Below, piece after piece: positions 10,137-19,313 of a stretch of 64,000 nt of DNA; the first letter of the stretch is position 1; each line of letters starts with the position of its first letter. This DNA comes from Phycisphaerales bacterium (GTDB lineage: Bacteria > Planctomycetota > Phycisphaerae > Phycisphaerales > SM1A02): NCBI GenBank assembly GCA_009691785.1, contig SIAM01000002.1, forward strand, positions 1 through 64,000, given 5' to 3'. The notes beneath the pieces are model-generated. The model had not been told where the DNA came from. It did no database searches and saw only the letters and a list, made by a program, of their open reading frames with translations. The position numbers and the translations under genes were made by a program.

Positions 10137-11297
10137 GTGGCGCAACCACGCGACTATTACGAACTATTGGGAGTTGCCAAAGATTCTTCGGCGGAAGATA
10201 TTAAACGCGCCTATCGCCGCCAAGCGATGAAGTACCACCCCGACCGCAATCCCGGCGACGTCGCGGCGGAGACGGAATTCAAAGCGTGCGCTGAGGCCTA
10301 TGAGGTTTTGTGCGACAGCGAGAAGCGCCAGTTATATGACCGACATGGCCACGCGGGTCTGCGCGGAAATCCGCACCATGATTTTCGCTCCATGCATGTG
10401 GAGGATATTTTCTCCATGTTCAACGATATTTTTGGCGGCTCTAGTGGTGGCGGTGGCGGCGCGCGTCAACGCGGCGCGGCGCGTGGGTATGACTTGGAAA
10501 CTGAAATTGAGGTTGAATTAAAGGAAGTTCTTGATGGCTGCGACCGCGATGTGGAATTCACGCGCCAAGATGTGTGCACTGCGTGCGCTGGAAGCGGCGC
10601 TCGGCCTGGCTCATCGCCAGTGTCGTGCCCCACATGCCAAGGACGCGGGCAAGTGCAGCAGTCTGGGCTTGGCGGAATGTTTCGCATGGTCACCACATGC
10701 CCCAATTGCCAAGGCGCTGGAAAAATTGTCATTGACAAATGCACGGCGTGCCGCGGCGCGGCCCGTGTGCGGACAAATAAAAATTTGCGCGTGAAAGTTC
10801 CCGCGGGCATTGCCGACGGACAAGTCATTCGCGTGGCTGGCGAAGGCGAGCCACCGCGGCGCGAACTAAGCATGGATGGCAGCGGAGTGCGCGGCGACTT
10901 GCACGCCGTGGTGCGCGTGAAGGAGCACAAGGATTTCGAGCGCGACGGCGATGACTTGGTCATGGCGCTCACAATTGGTTTTTCGCGCGCGGCATTGGGC
11001 GGCGTGGTGGAGGTGAAATCCATCGACGGACCGGTGTCAATTGAAATTCCAAACGGCTCGCAACAAGGCGACACGGTGCGCGTGGACAACCGCGGCATTC
11101 CAAATTTGCGGTCCAAGAAACGCGGCGACTTGGTGGCGGTCTTGCTGTTGCAAGTGCCGCACAAACTCACGGATCGTCAACGACAATTGCTTGAAGAATT
11201 TGCGCGAACAGAAAAAATTGACCCACGAAAATGCTCTTCAAAGAGCGGCTTTTGGGACAAAATGAAGGACTTGAAAGATTCAATCACTGGTGGTTGA
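10137..11297 (+). CDS. dnaJ: molecular chaperone DnaJ (GTG start)
   Basis: J domain DYYELLGVAKDSSAEDIKRAYRRQAMKYHPDRNPGD with HPD; G/F-rich region; four CxxCxGxG-type repeats. Confidence 0.95.
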   Translation: MAQPRDYYELLGVAKDSSAEDIKRAYRRQAMKYHPDRNPGDVAAETEFKACAEAYEVLCDSEKRQLYDRHGHAGLRGNPHHDFRSMHVEDIFSMFNDIFGGSSGGGGGARQRGAARGYDLETEIEVELKEVLDGCDRDVEFTRQDVCTACAGSGARPGSSPVSCPTCQGRGQVQQSGLGGMFRMVTTCPNCQGAGKIVIDKCTACRGAARVRTNKNLRVKVPAGIADGQVIRVAGEGEPPRRELSMDGSGVRGDLHAVVRVKEHKDFERDGDDLVMALTIGFSRAALGGVVEVKSIDGPVSIEIPNGSQQGDTVRVDNRGIPNLRSKKRGDLVAVLLLQVPHKLTDRQRQLLEEFARTEKIDPRKCSSKSGFWDKMKDLKDSITGG

Positions 11298-11316
11298 ATT
11301 CAAAAAAGAAAGACAC

Positions 11317-11844
11317 ATGACCAACGAACGAACCAACAACACAAGCGACTCCGAAGCCAACGACGAACTGTCCGAGGTCGCGCACACGGTTGAGGACTTT
11401 ATCGCCAAACTAGAGCGCGAAATCACGGAGTTGAAAGATTCCAGATTGCGCGCGGTGGCCGACTTGCAGAACACGGCGCGCCGTGGCGTGGAGAATGAAG
11501 CACGCGCGCGCACGCAAGGAATTATGGGCGTGGCGCATGGCGTGATTCCCGTGCTTGATCAATTTAAGTTGGCGCTGGCGCAAACTGGCTTGACCGCGGA
11601 GCAGGCCGCTGAAGGTTTAAAATTGCTGCAAAGCGAACTGTGGAAATCACTGGTGCGCGTGGGTGTTGAAATGATTGAGCCAAATATTGGCGACGCGTTT
11701 GAACCAGGCAAGCACGAGGCGGTCATGCAAAAAACTTGCGATAGTGTTGACGCCGGCGCGATCAGCATGAGAATTCAAAACGGATATCGCATTGGAGACA
11801 CGGTATTGCGCCCAGCGAAAGTGGCAATTCAACCAAGCGCTTGA
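11317..11844 (+). CDS. grpE: nucleotide exchange factor GrpE
   Basis: LRAVADLQNTARRGVENE...GVIPVLDQFKLAL...YRIGDTVLRPAKVAI; located after dnaJ. Confidence 0.9.
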   Translation: MTNERTNNTSDSEANDELSEVAHTVEDFIAKLEREITELKDSRLRAVADLQNTARRGVENEARARTQGIMGVAHGVIPVLDQFKLALAQTGLTAEQAAEGLKLLQSELWKSLVRVGVEMIEPNIGDAFEPGKHEAVMQKTCDSVDAGAISMRIQNGYRIGDTVLRPAKVAIQPSA

Positions 11845-11896
11845 TCATTCGCATTTGCCGCGCGCGCAATCCGCGCTGAATTCATTTCATAACACC

Positions 11897-12574
11897 ATGC
11901 CAACCTACGAATACATCTGCGACGCTTGCGGCAAGGAATACGAGAAGTTCCAGTCGATCATGTCCAAGCCCGACCGCGTCTGTCCCAGTTGCAAAGCGCG
12001 CAAGGTGCGGCGCAAAATTGGCATTGGCTCCGCCGTTATTTTCAAGGGCAGCGGTTTTTATGAAACCGATTATCGCAGCGAGGGCTACACCAAAGCCGCC
12101 GAAGCGGACCGCAAGTCCTCGCAAGAGGCTTCGGGCGCAAGCGCGGACACGGGCGCTTCAAAACCAGTTGCCGCTGGACCGGTGAAGTCAGATTCAGAGT
12201 CTGATTCAAAGTCTGATTCAAAGTCTGATTCAAAGCTAGGCGAAACAAGCGGCTCTTCAAGCGCAACAACGGACGTAACACGCGGCTCATCGAGTGAAGG
12301 AACATCAAACGCAGCAACTTCTAAGCCAAGCAAGAAATCTGGTGCATCAACTCAGCGCGGTAATTCTGCCAGCAATTCTGGCGCAAATTCAAGCGCCACC
12401 ACTGCGGCCAATTCCGGCGCAACTGGCGCGGAAAAATCATCCGCTTCCAGCGAAAGTTCATCAAGCAATGCGCCGCTCTCCTCGACATCAAACAAACAAC
12501 ACATGGCTTCCAAAGCCGTTCACCCTTCGCGCGTTGGCCGCGGCCAAGGCAACTTGCGCCGTAAGAAAAAGTGA
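11897..12574 (+). CDS. FmdB-type zinc-ribbon protein with a long Ser/Asn-rich tail
   Basis: MPTYEYICDACGKEYEKFQSIMSKPDRVCPSCKARKVRRKIGIGSAVIFKGSGFYETDYR, then a low-complexity tail ending GRGQGNLRRKKK. Confidence 0.85.
   Translation: MPTYEYICDACGKEYEKFQSIMSKPDRVCPSCKARKVRRKIGIGSAVIFKGSGFYETDYRSEGYTKAAEADRKSSQEASGASADTGASKPVAAGPVKSDSESDSKSDSKSDSKLGETSGSSSATTDVTRGSSSEGTSNAATSKPSKKSGASTQRGNSASNSGANSSATTAANSGATGAEKSSASSESSSSNAPLSSTSNKQHMASKAVHPSRVGRGQGNLRRKKK
12191..12235 (+). repeat. 12-bp tandem repeat (SDSK-type coding repeat)
   Basis: GATTCARAGTCT x3 plus a partial copy. Confidence 0.85.
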
Positions 12575-12630
12575 CCGCGTACACGCTCACGCCCCGCATG
12601 CACAAACCTTTTCACAGATAGACTCATCAA

Positions 12631-15060
12631 ATGCCACGCAGATTTACTGACAGAATTATTCAACACTTGTCCCACGACGGCGAGCGCGCCCTTGAAGCCG
12701 ATGTGGTGGCGCACCGCTTGCGCATTGACGACAGCGAGCGCGTGGCGTTTCACAAGGCCGTGACTTTGCTGACCGCCGATGGACGAATTGAACTTGACGC
12801 CAAGGGTCGTCTGCGCTTGCCAACGCATGAGGATGAAATTTGCGGAAGGCTGTTTGTCACGCAGAAAGGCCATGGATTTGTGCGGCCAGACCGCGTCACG
12901 CGCGATGGCGATCTATTTCTACCCGCTGGAAATCTTGGCGACGCCATGAGCGGTGATCGTGTTCGTTGCTCGGTCAGTCGCAAGCAACGCGGTTGGACTC
13001 CGCCTGTTCGCGGCGGCGCCAGCGATTCTGGAATGACGGGCCGCGTGATTGAAGTGATTGAACGCGGTCGCACACGCTTCACTGGAACTTTGGTGCAAGA
13101 AGGCAAGCGATGGATTGTGCAACCCGACGGCAAAGCGTTCCGCGGCGAGCCCATCATGGTGCGCGATCCGCATGCAAAAGATGCCAAGGCCGGCGACAAA
13201 GTTACGCTTGATCTTGTGCGCTTTCCTTCCGAAGGCGTCTACGCCGAAGGCGCGATTGTTGAAGTGCTTGGCATCGCTGGTCAGCCCGCGGTTGAAACCG
13301 CCGCGGTCATGCACACCTATCAATTGCGCGACGGCTTCAGTGAAAAAGTTTCTTCGGAGGCCGCGCTTGCCGCAATTTCTTTTGAGCGCGAAAGTTCTGG
13401 TCCGTGGGACAAGACGGAGCGGCTTGACCTTACAAAAACTTTGACATGGACCATTGATCCACCCGACGCGCGCGATTACGACGACGCGTGCTCCGTGAGT
13501 TTCGACCCCAGCAACAGCACCTTTGAACTTATGGTTCACATTGCCGATGTCAGCCACTTTGTCGTGCAAGTATCTGAACTTGATCAAGAGGCCGCCGCCC
13601 GCGGAAACAGCACATATTTGCCGCGTCGGGTGGTGCCCATGCTTCCGGAAACGCTGTCCAACGGCGTGTGCAGTTTGCAAGAAGGCGTGCCGCGATTTTG
13701 CAAGACATCCATCATGCGTTTTGATTCGCGCGGCAAGCCGCTGGAGTCGCGCTTTGCCAGCACCGTGATTCAAAGTTCCAAGCGCCTGACTTATGTGGAG
13801 GCGCAACATCTCATTGATGGCCGCACCGAGGAAGCCAAGTCCTACGCGCGCAACATCACCGAACCAACCGACGCGCTTGTGGCCAATCTTCGCATGGCCG
13901 ATCAGCTTGCAAAAATTCTGAAGAAGCGCCGCATGGCGCAAGGTCAACTTGTTCTTGATCTTCCAGTTTCGGTTTTGGTTTTTGACGAGGCCGGCCATGT
14001 CGTTGACGCCGTGCCAGAGGACAACGCGTTCACGCACACGCTGATTGAAATGTTCATGGTGGAGGCCAACGAATCCGTGGCGCGCCTGTTCGCTGAACTT
14101 TCCATTCCGCTTATTCGCCGCATTCATCCGCCTCCAGCGTTTAAGACCATGGAGGAGTTGCGCACGTTCGCGCGCAGCGTTGGCTTTCGCTTGCCCGATG
14201 AACCGGAGCGCGAGGATTTGCTCGCGCTTCTTGAGAAAACCCGCGGCACGGATTCCGCGCGCGCCGTTCACATGGCGGTGCTCAAGACGCTTTCCAAGGC
14301 CACGTATTCGCCCGCGTTGATTGGCCATTACGCGCTGGCCAGCGAGCAATACACGCATTTCACAAGTCCAATTCGCCGCTATCCAGATTTGCTTGTGCAC
14401 CGCACGTTGCAGGCGTGGCTTGATCTTTCTAAAAATGGAACCACCTTGCCAGGCGGGAAAAAGTTCAAGGAATTTATTCATAAGTTGGAAGGCGACACGC
14501 GTTGCTTGGGCGAAGTCGCGCTGGCGGAAGCTGGTCGACATTGTTCCGAAACAGAAGTGAACAGCGAAAGCGCCGAGCGCGATTTGCGCGCGTTCTTGGT
14601 GTTGCAATTCTTAAAGGAACATCACTTAAGCGACGAGTTGGACGCGGTGGTGACCAATCTTGCAACGCAAGGCGTGTGGGTCAGCATCAATCGATATCTG
14701 GCCGATGGCTTGGTGAAATTCAACGCGCTGCCTTCAAGCCTCGACCGCGCCGATCGTTGGTTGCTCAATGAGCGCACTGGCCGTTTGGTCAGCGCGCGCA
14801 GTGGAGCCACCATTGGTCTTGGCGATCCAGTGAAGGTGAAAATATTGGCGATCAATTTGGCAAGTCGATCAATGGATCTTGCCATTACGCAACTTGGCCG
14901 CAAGAAAGATGCGGCCGCGTCGAAAATCACCATGCAAGATGTTCCGCGCGCGGCGGGCGGGCGTGATGCGCGGCGCGATTTATTCACGCGTGACGATGTT
15001 GCCAATGTGAAGGGTCACAAGCGCGGATTCAAACGCGGCCGCCGTAGTCAGCGTCCGTAA
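12631..15060 (+). CDS. rnr: ribonuclease R / RNase II family exoribonuclease
   Basis: TWTIDPPDARDYDDACSV, HIADVSHFV, GNSTYLPRRVVPMLPETLSNGVCSL, HYALASEQYTHFTSPIRRYPDLLVHR, C-terminal S1-like region and basic tail. Confidence 0.95.
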   Translation: MPRRFTDRIIQHLSHDGERALEADVVAHRLRIDDSERVAFHKAVTLLTADGRIELDAKGRLRLPTHEDEICGRLFVTQKGHGFVRPDRVTRDGDLFLPAGNLGDAMSGDRVRCSVSRKQRGWTPPVRGGASDSGMTGRVIEVIERGRTRFTGTLVQEGKRWIVQPDGKAFRGEPIMVRDPHAKDAKAGDKVTLDLVRFPSEGVYAEGAIVEVLGIAGQPAVETAAVMHTYQLRDGFSEKVSSEAALAAISFERESSGPWDKTERLDLTKTLTWTIDPPDARDYDDACSVSFDPSNSTFELMVHIADVSHFVVQVSELDQEAAARGNSTYLPRRVVPMLPETLSNGVCSLQEGVPRFCKTSIMRFDSRGKPLESRFASTVIQSSKRLTYVEAQHLIDGRTEEAKSYARNITEPTDALVANLRMADQLAKILKKRRMAQGQLVLDLPVSVLVFDEAGHVVDAVPEDNAFTHTLIEMFMVEANESVARLFAELSIPLIRRIHPPPAFKTMEELRTFARSVGFRLPDEPEREDLLALLEKTRGTDSARAVHMAVLKTLSKATYSPALIGHYALASEQYTHFTSPIRRYPDLLVHRTLQAWLDLSKNGTTLPGGKKFKEFIHKLEGDTRCLGEVALAEAGRHCSETEVNSESAERDLRAFLVLQFLKEHHLSDELDAVVTNLATQGVWVSINRYLADGLVKFNALPSSLDRADRWLLNERTGRLVSARSGATIGLGDPVKVKILAINLASRSMDLAITQLGRKKDAAASKITMQDVPRAAGGRDARRDLFTRDDVANVKGHKRGFKRGRRSQRP

Positions 15061-15176
15061 CGCGCGCGGATGCGTTTGAAATACGCCGCCATATGTTGTT
15101 AGCGCCGTTGAATTACGCTTGAAATATGCGGCGCGCTTGAAATAAAAGATGCAATGCGGCTAAAAAATTTCGGCGT

Positions 15177-15941
15177 TCACACCGGTGTTGGACACGCGCC
15201 AATTTGTGCGGCGGGCGCGCTGGACAATGTCTCGCGTAAAAAATCTTCCATGGCCGCGAAGCCGCGGCGATTGGCCAACTCGCAAAATTGCATTCCGTTG
15301 GCCGCGTCCGCAGCTTCTGGGTTTGTGAACGCATGACCGCGGTGGCCGAACGCTTGAAGCGTCCAATCGCAACCAGACGCCGTGAGTTCATTGGCCCAAG
15401 CAACAACATCGTCGGGCTTTGCGATTGGATCGTTCCACCCATGCAGCGCCAGAATTTTTGTATGCAGCGGATTGGCGCCGCCGGCAACGCCAACAGGCGC
15501 GCCAAGTAATCCGTGAAAGCTCACCACACCACGAACGCCTTCAAGACCGGCGCGCGCAACGTCCATTGCGCATAAACCGCCAAAGCAAAAACCAATCGCA
15601 CCAATGCGGTGGCGATCCACTTGCGGATGATGTTGCAGCGTGTTCAAGGCGCACTTGGCGCGCGCCAACAACATGGCGCGGTCCTGCATACATGGTTGCA
15701 TGAGCGCGCTATTTTCCTGCGCGGAATTTCCGCGGCGACCCTTGCCGTACATATCAACCGCAAATCCAACGTAGCCCAGCGCCGCCAATTTTTCCGCCTG
15801 CGCGCGCGCGAAGTCATCTTGCCCGGCCCACGCGTGAAAAACCAACACGCCCGGACGCCGCGTTGTCACGGCGCCATCAAATGCGGCGTAGCCCGCGTAC
15901 TGCATCTGCGAATCGGCGTAGGAAATGAATTCTGTTTGCAT
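15177..15941 (-). CDS. dienelactone hydrolase family protein
   Basis: RPGVLVFHAWAGQDDFARAQAEKLAALGYVGFAVDMYGKG, IGAIGFCFGGLCAMDVAR, LHGWNDPIA, HAFTNPEA. Confidence 0.85.
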   Translation of the reverse strand: MQTEFISYADSQMQYAGYAAFDGAVTTRRPGVLVFHAWAGQDDFARAQAEKLAALGYVGFAVDMYGKGRRGNSAQENSALMQPCMQDRAMLLARAKCALNTLQHHPQVDRHRIGAIGFCFGGLCAMDVARAGLEGVRGVVSFHGLLGAPVGVAGGANPLHTKILALHGWNDPIAKPDDVVAWANELTASGCDWTLQAFGHRGHAFTNPEAADAANGMQFCELANRRGFAAMEDFLRETLSSAPAAQIGACPTPV

Positions 15942-16095
15942 TTTTTAATATTAACGCAAGAAAAAAGGCACGACTTTTCAAATACGCCCATTGGCACTTG
16001 TAATGTGTCTTTGCATCAAGGACGAGCCGCGCACGCGGCGCAACGCATTCGCGCAGCGACACACAACAACCGCGCACGCAGTCAGGGAGGTAGCC

Positions 16096-17634
16096 ATGGA
16101 CGGCTTCAGGGTTTTTATGAATTGCATTTGTATGTGCGTCTTCGCGGCTGGCCCCATGCGGCTTGGCGATTTTGCGCTGCTTGGAAACCAAAACATGGGC
16201 GGAGGCGTTCCTGTGGAAACGCTGATTCATGGCGATTCAGCCCCCACGGCAATTGCCTCCGCCTATAAGCCAACTTTGGACATCTTGCCTTTGGACATCT
16301 TGCCTTTGGAAATTGCGCATTCAAATGCGCGGCGTCCAAATAAAGTGCATGTTGAAATTCCAATTTCAAACACTTCCGATTTGATCAAGCCCGCTGCAAG
16401 TCTGTCGTCATCTTGGCGTTGGCATAACACCATTGCGCCTGACACAAACCATGACGATTGGAAATTTGGCGCAGCGGTTTCCATTCATGAACGCGTCCTT
16501 GCCATTGGTCCGGCACGCAATTGGGATATTGGTGTCGATCAAGGCGGCGTGCAACTCTACAAACGAATTGGCTTGAATTGGTTTCAAAGCACTGCTTTTT
16601 CGCATCCGTATGGGGACACGCACTCGCAGTTTGGTTCGTGTGTTTGCTTGCAAAATAATATGTTGTTGGTGGGCGCGCCGCGTGACAGCCAAGGCGCTTG
16701 CGAAAGTGGCGCGACATTTTTGTATGAATTCTTCGATGATCAGTGGCAACTGGGCGCCACGCTCTTGCGCTCGGCCTCCTATGAAGCCGATCAGTTCGGC
16801 GCGGCGGTTGCGTGCGACGAAAATACTTTGGTCATTGGCGCGCCGAAGGCCGATCAGGGCGCTCAGGATTCCGGCGCGGTTGAAGTTTTTGAGCGAGACG
16901 CAAACGGTTGGCGAAATGTGGCCACGCTAGTTTCAAATCCGCCCAAAGCTGGCGCGTTGTTTGGACTTTCGGTTGCCATCGACGCGGGGAACATTATTGT
17001 GGGTGCGCCAGGCGATCGAACCGATGGAAATTTTTCTGGTCGCGCATTTATTTTCTCGCGCAACGCAAGTGGGTGGACTCTTGAAACCACGCTTTCTTGT
17101 CCAGTTGGTGGTCGCGGATGGTTTGGCAACGCAGTTGCCGTGAATCAGGGCCGCGTTCTTGTTGGAGCGCCACGGCTTACGCGGCCACAGCAAACGGACT
17201 TTGACGCGCGCGGCGCTGCGTTTGAATTTCAAAATGCACGTGATGGCTGGCGATGTGTGGCAACCATCATGCCGATCAATACTTTGCAAGGCGATTCATT
17301 TGGTTGCTCACTTGCGCTGCATCAACAGCGCGCGGTGTTTGGCGCAAGCAGTGACTCGCTTGCGGGCCGACTTGCGGGCGCCGCGTTCGCTGGAACGCGA
17401 TTCACCAACGGCACTTGGAATGTTGAACGACTTGTTGCGCCCGATTGCGCCGAGCAACAACTCGCTGGCCACGCGGTCTCCATCTTTGGATCAAGCATTG
17501 TTGTCGGACGCTTGGGAAACCCGCAGGAAGATCCGGCTCCAGGCGCGGTGTCAATATTCGCACTTATGCCAATGCAGATCGCTCAACAAGAAGTGCTCAC
17601 CACGTCGCCCATTGGCGAGGCGGCGGCGCCGTAA
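16096..17634 (+). CDS. FG-GAP (integrin-alpha-like) repeat protein
   Basis: Repeated FG..V....LLVGAP/LVIGAPKAD/IIVGAPGDR/VLVGAPRL; SD-like GGAGG upstream of ATG 16096; ORF opens at 15991. Confidence 0.75.
   Translation: MDGFRVFMNCICMCVFAAGPMRLGDFALLGNQNMGGGVPVETLIHGDSAPTAIASAYKPTLDILPLDILPLEIAHSNARRPNKVHVEIPISNTSDLIKPAASLSSSWRWHNTIAPDTNHDDWKFGAAVSIHERVLAIGPARNWDIGVDQGGVQLYKRIGLNWFQSTAFSHPYGDTHSQFGSCVCLQNNMLLVGAPRDSQGACESGATFLYEFFDDQWQLGATLLRSASYEADQFGAAVACDENTLVIGAPKADQGAQDSGAVEVFERDANGWRNVATLVSNPPKAGALFGLSVAIDAGNIIVGAPGDRTDGNFSGRAFIFSRNASGWTLETTLSCPVGGRGWFGNAVAVNQGRVLVGAPRLTRPQQTDFDARGAAFEFQNARDGWRCVATIMPINTLQGDSFGCSLALHQQRAVFGASSDSLAGRLAGAAFAGTRFTNGTWNVERLVAPDCAEQQLAGHAVSIFGSSIVVGRLGNPQEDPAPGAVSIFALMPMQIAQQEVLTTSPIGEAAAP
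16274..16316 (+). repeat. 15-bp tandem repeat in CDS (DILPL)
   Basis: CTTTGGACATCTTGC twice plus a degenerate partial third copy. Confidence 0.85.
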
Positions 17635-18752
17635 AATTGCTCAATCACATTGCGCCAATCATTCATGGTCACGCATTGAATGAAAGCGTTTTTCACGTCG
17701 TGCTGGCGTGGATGATGCGCGGCAAATTTAATTCCAAACTTGCGCATGCGCTGGCCGGCGTTGCGTTCACCATGAATTGTTTCCGCAAAAAGACAATGTT
17801 TCAGAAGCGCGTCGCGCTGTTCCCAAATTGCGGGAAGTCGCGGCGCATTGCCCGCCATTAAGTCGCGCGCCTGCGTGAATATCCACGGATTGCCAATGCA
17901 ACCGCGGGCCACGCTGACCGCGTGAACCCCACAGACATGCAACATATGAAAAATATCCGCGGCGCACCAAATATCGCCAGAGCCCATGACAATTCGATCG
18001 GACCGACGGGCGACAATATCCGTAAGCACTTCCCATTTGGCAAAGCCTTGGTATTTCTGAAGCACGGTGCGCGCGTGAACCACCACCCATGCGTATCCAA
18101 TTTCATACGCGGCGTCGAACACGCTTTCAAAGTTGCGCGCCATCTCGGGGGTGTCATCCCAGGCGCGGCGCATTTTCACGGTGCACGGAATATTTTGTGG
18201 CACCGCGGCACGCACGGCCTTGAGCACCGCGACTGCCTCTTGCGGATGCGCCAGAAAGTGCCCGCCCCTATTTGATTTCTGAATTTTCTTCACCGGGCAC
18301 GCCAAATTCACATCGATCACGTCGTAGCCCATCTTCACCAAAATCAGCGCGGCTTTCGCCATTTCGTCGGGGTGCGTGCCCATCACTTGTCCAGCTATTG
18401 GGTGGTCATCCAAACCGGCGACCACATTGTCCTCCACTTCGCCAAGTCCGCATTCGCTGGCGATTAAATCTGGATCCTCTTTGCGCCGACCCTTGCCACC
18501 GTTGATCAATGTTCGATCAAGCAACGCTTCGGTAATGCAAAACGGCGCGCCGTGACGCCGCGCGATTAAGCGCATGGCGCCATCGCTGTAGCCAGCCAGC
18601 CCCGCCTGGAAAAACGGCGCGTCAAATCCGGGAACAGTGGCGGGAATGCGCGAATCAATTATGTAATTGCGCGCAACTTTCGCCGCCATTTCAAAGGGCG
18701 CTCGCGGCATCTGACCTTCTGGTTCTAGGGAAACACTCACGCCATCAAGCAT
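17583..18752 (-). CDS. tRNA-dihydrouridine synthase family protein
   Basis: APFFQAGLAGYSDGAMRLIARRHGAPFCITE, GYDVIDVNLACPVKKI, VHARTVLQKYQG, VMGSGDIW. Start uncertain (ORF to 18809); 3' end overlaps the convergent FG-GAP gene by 52 nt. Confidence 0.88.
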   Translation of the reverse strand: MLDGVSVSLEPEGQMPRAPFEMAAKVARNYIIDSRIPATVPGFDAPFFQAGLAGYSDGAMRLIARRHGAPFCITEALLDRTLINGGKGRRKEDPDLIASECGLGEVEDNVVAGLDDHPIAGQVMGTHPDEMAKAALILVKMGYDVIDVNLACPVKKIQKSNRGGHFLAHPQEAVAVLKAVRAAVPQNIPCTVKMRRAWDDTPEMARNFESVFDAAYEIGYAWVVVHARTVLQKYQGFAKWEVLTDIVARRSDRIVMGSGDIWCAADIFHMLHVCGVHAVSVARGCIGNPWIFTQARDLMAGNAPRLPAIWEQRDALLKHCLFAETIHGERNAGQRMRKFGIKFAAHHPRQHDVKNAFIQCVTMNDWRNVIEQFYGAAASPMGDVVSTSC

Positions 18753-18779
18753 ATTGCAGCCGCTATGCTTTCCCATGTA

Positions 18780-19232
18780 ATGATTTGCACTTTTATTAAA
18801 AAGTTTCAACAGTTTGGCGCGGCAGCGCTTGTACTGACCTTGGTGGCTTCATGCAGCATAGTTCCGTATGAACCACAAAAAGCCACTCGCCCCTACCCAT
18901 TTGAACTGACTCAAGGCAGTGTTGTGCAAATTCAAGTGATTCCGCGTATTGATGCCCTGGAAATTATCAACTCCACAGCAACCAGTTACAAAAATTTTGA
19001 TCTGTGGCTGAATCAACGCTACGTGGTGCACGTGCCGGAACTTCTCGCGGGTCAATCCGTGTTGGTCCCACTTGATTCCATGTGGGACCAATCGGGTGGA
19101 ACCCCATTTAGCGGCGGACTGCTGCGCTATTTCCAACCCACTCCGCTTGTGCTGGTGCAAATTCAAACCGATGAAAAAAGTCCGCTGATTGGTTTGGTGT
19201 CAACGCTGCCCGAGTCCGTGCGCGAGCGTTGA
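18780..19232 (+). CDS. hypothetical lipoprotein
   Basis: Signal peptide with lipobox-like LTLVASC. Confidence 0.6.
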   Translation: MICTFIKKFQQFGAAALVLTLVASCSIVPYEPQKATRPYPFELTQGSVVQIQVIPRIDALEIINSTATSYKNFDLWLNQRYVVHVPELLAGQSVLVPLDSMWDQSGGTPFSGGLLRYFQPTPLVLVQIQTDEKSPLIGLVSTLPESVRER

Positions 19233-19313
19233 CACACAGCACCACGCTTAAATGCAATGTGCATGCATTACTCCACCCCGCGCTTGGTTTTTTTAAACAC
19301 GCCCGATTGCGGG

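Noticed and set aside
12919-14607. 562-aa antisense ORF inside rnr
   Set aside because: Codon-register antisense of a strongly supported gene; its openness follows from rarity of TTA/CTA/TCA codons in rnr. The translated product has no recognisable domain.
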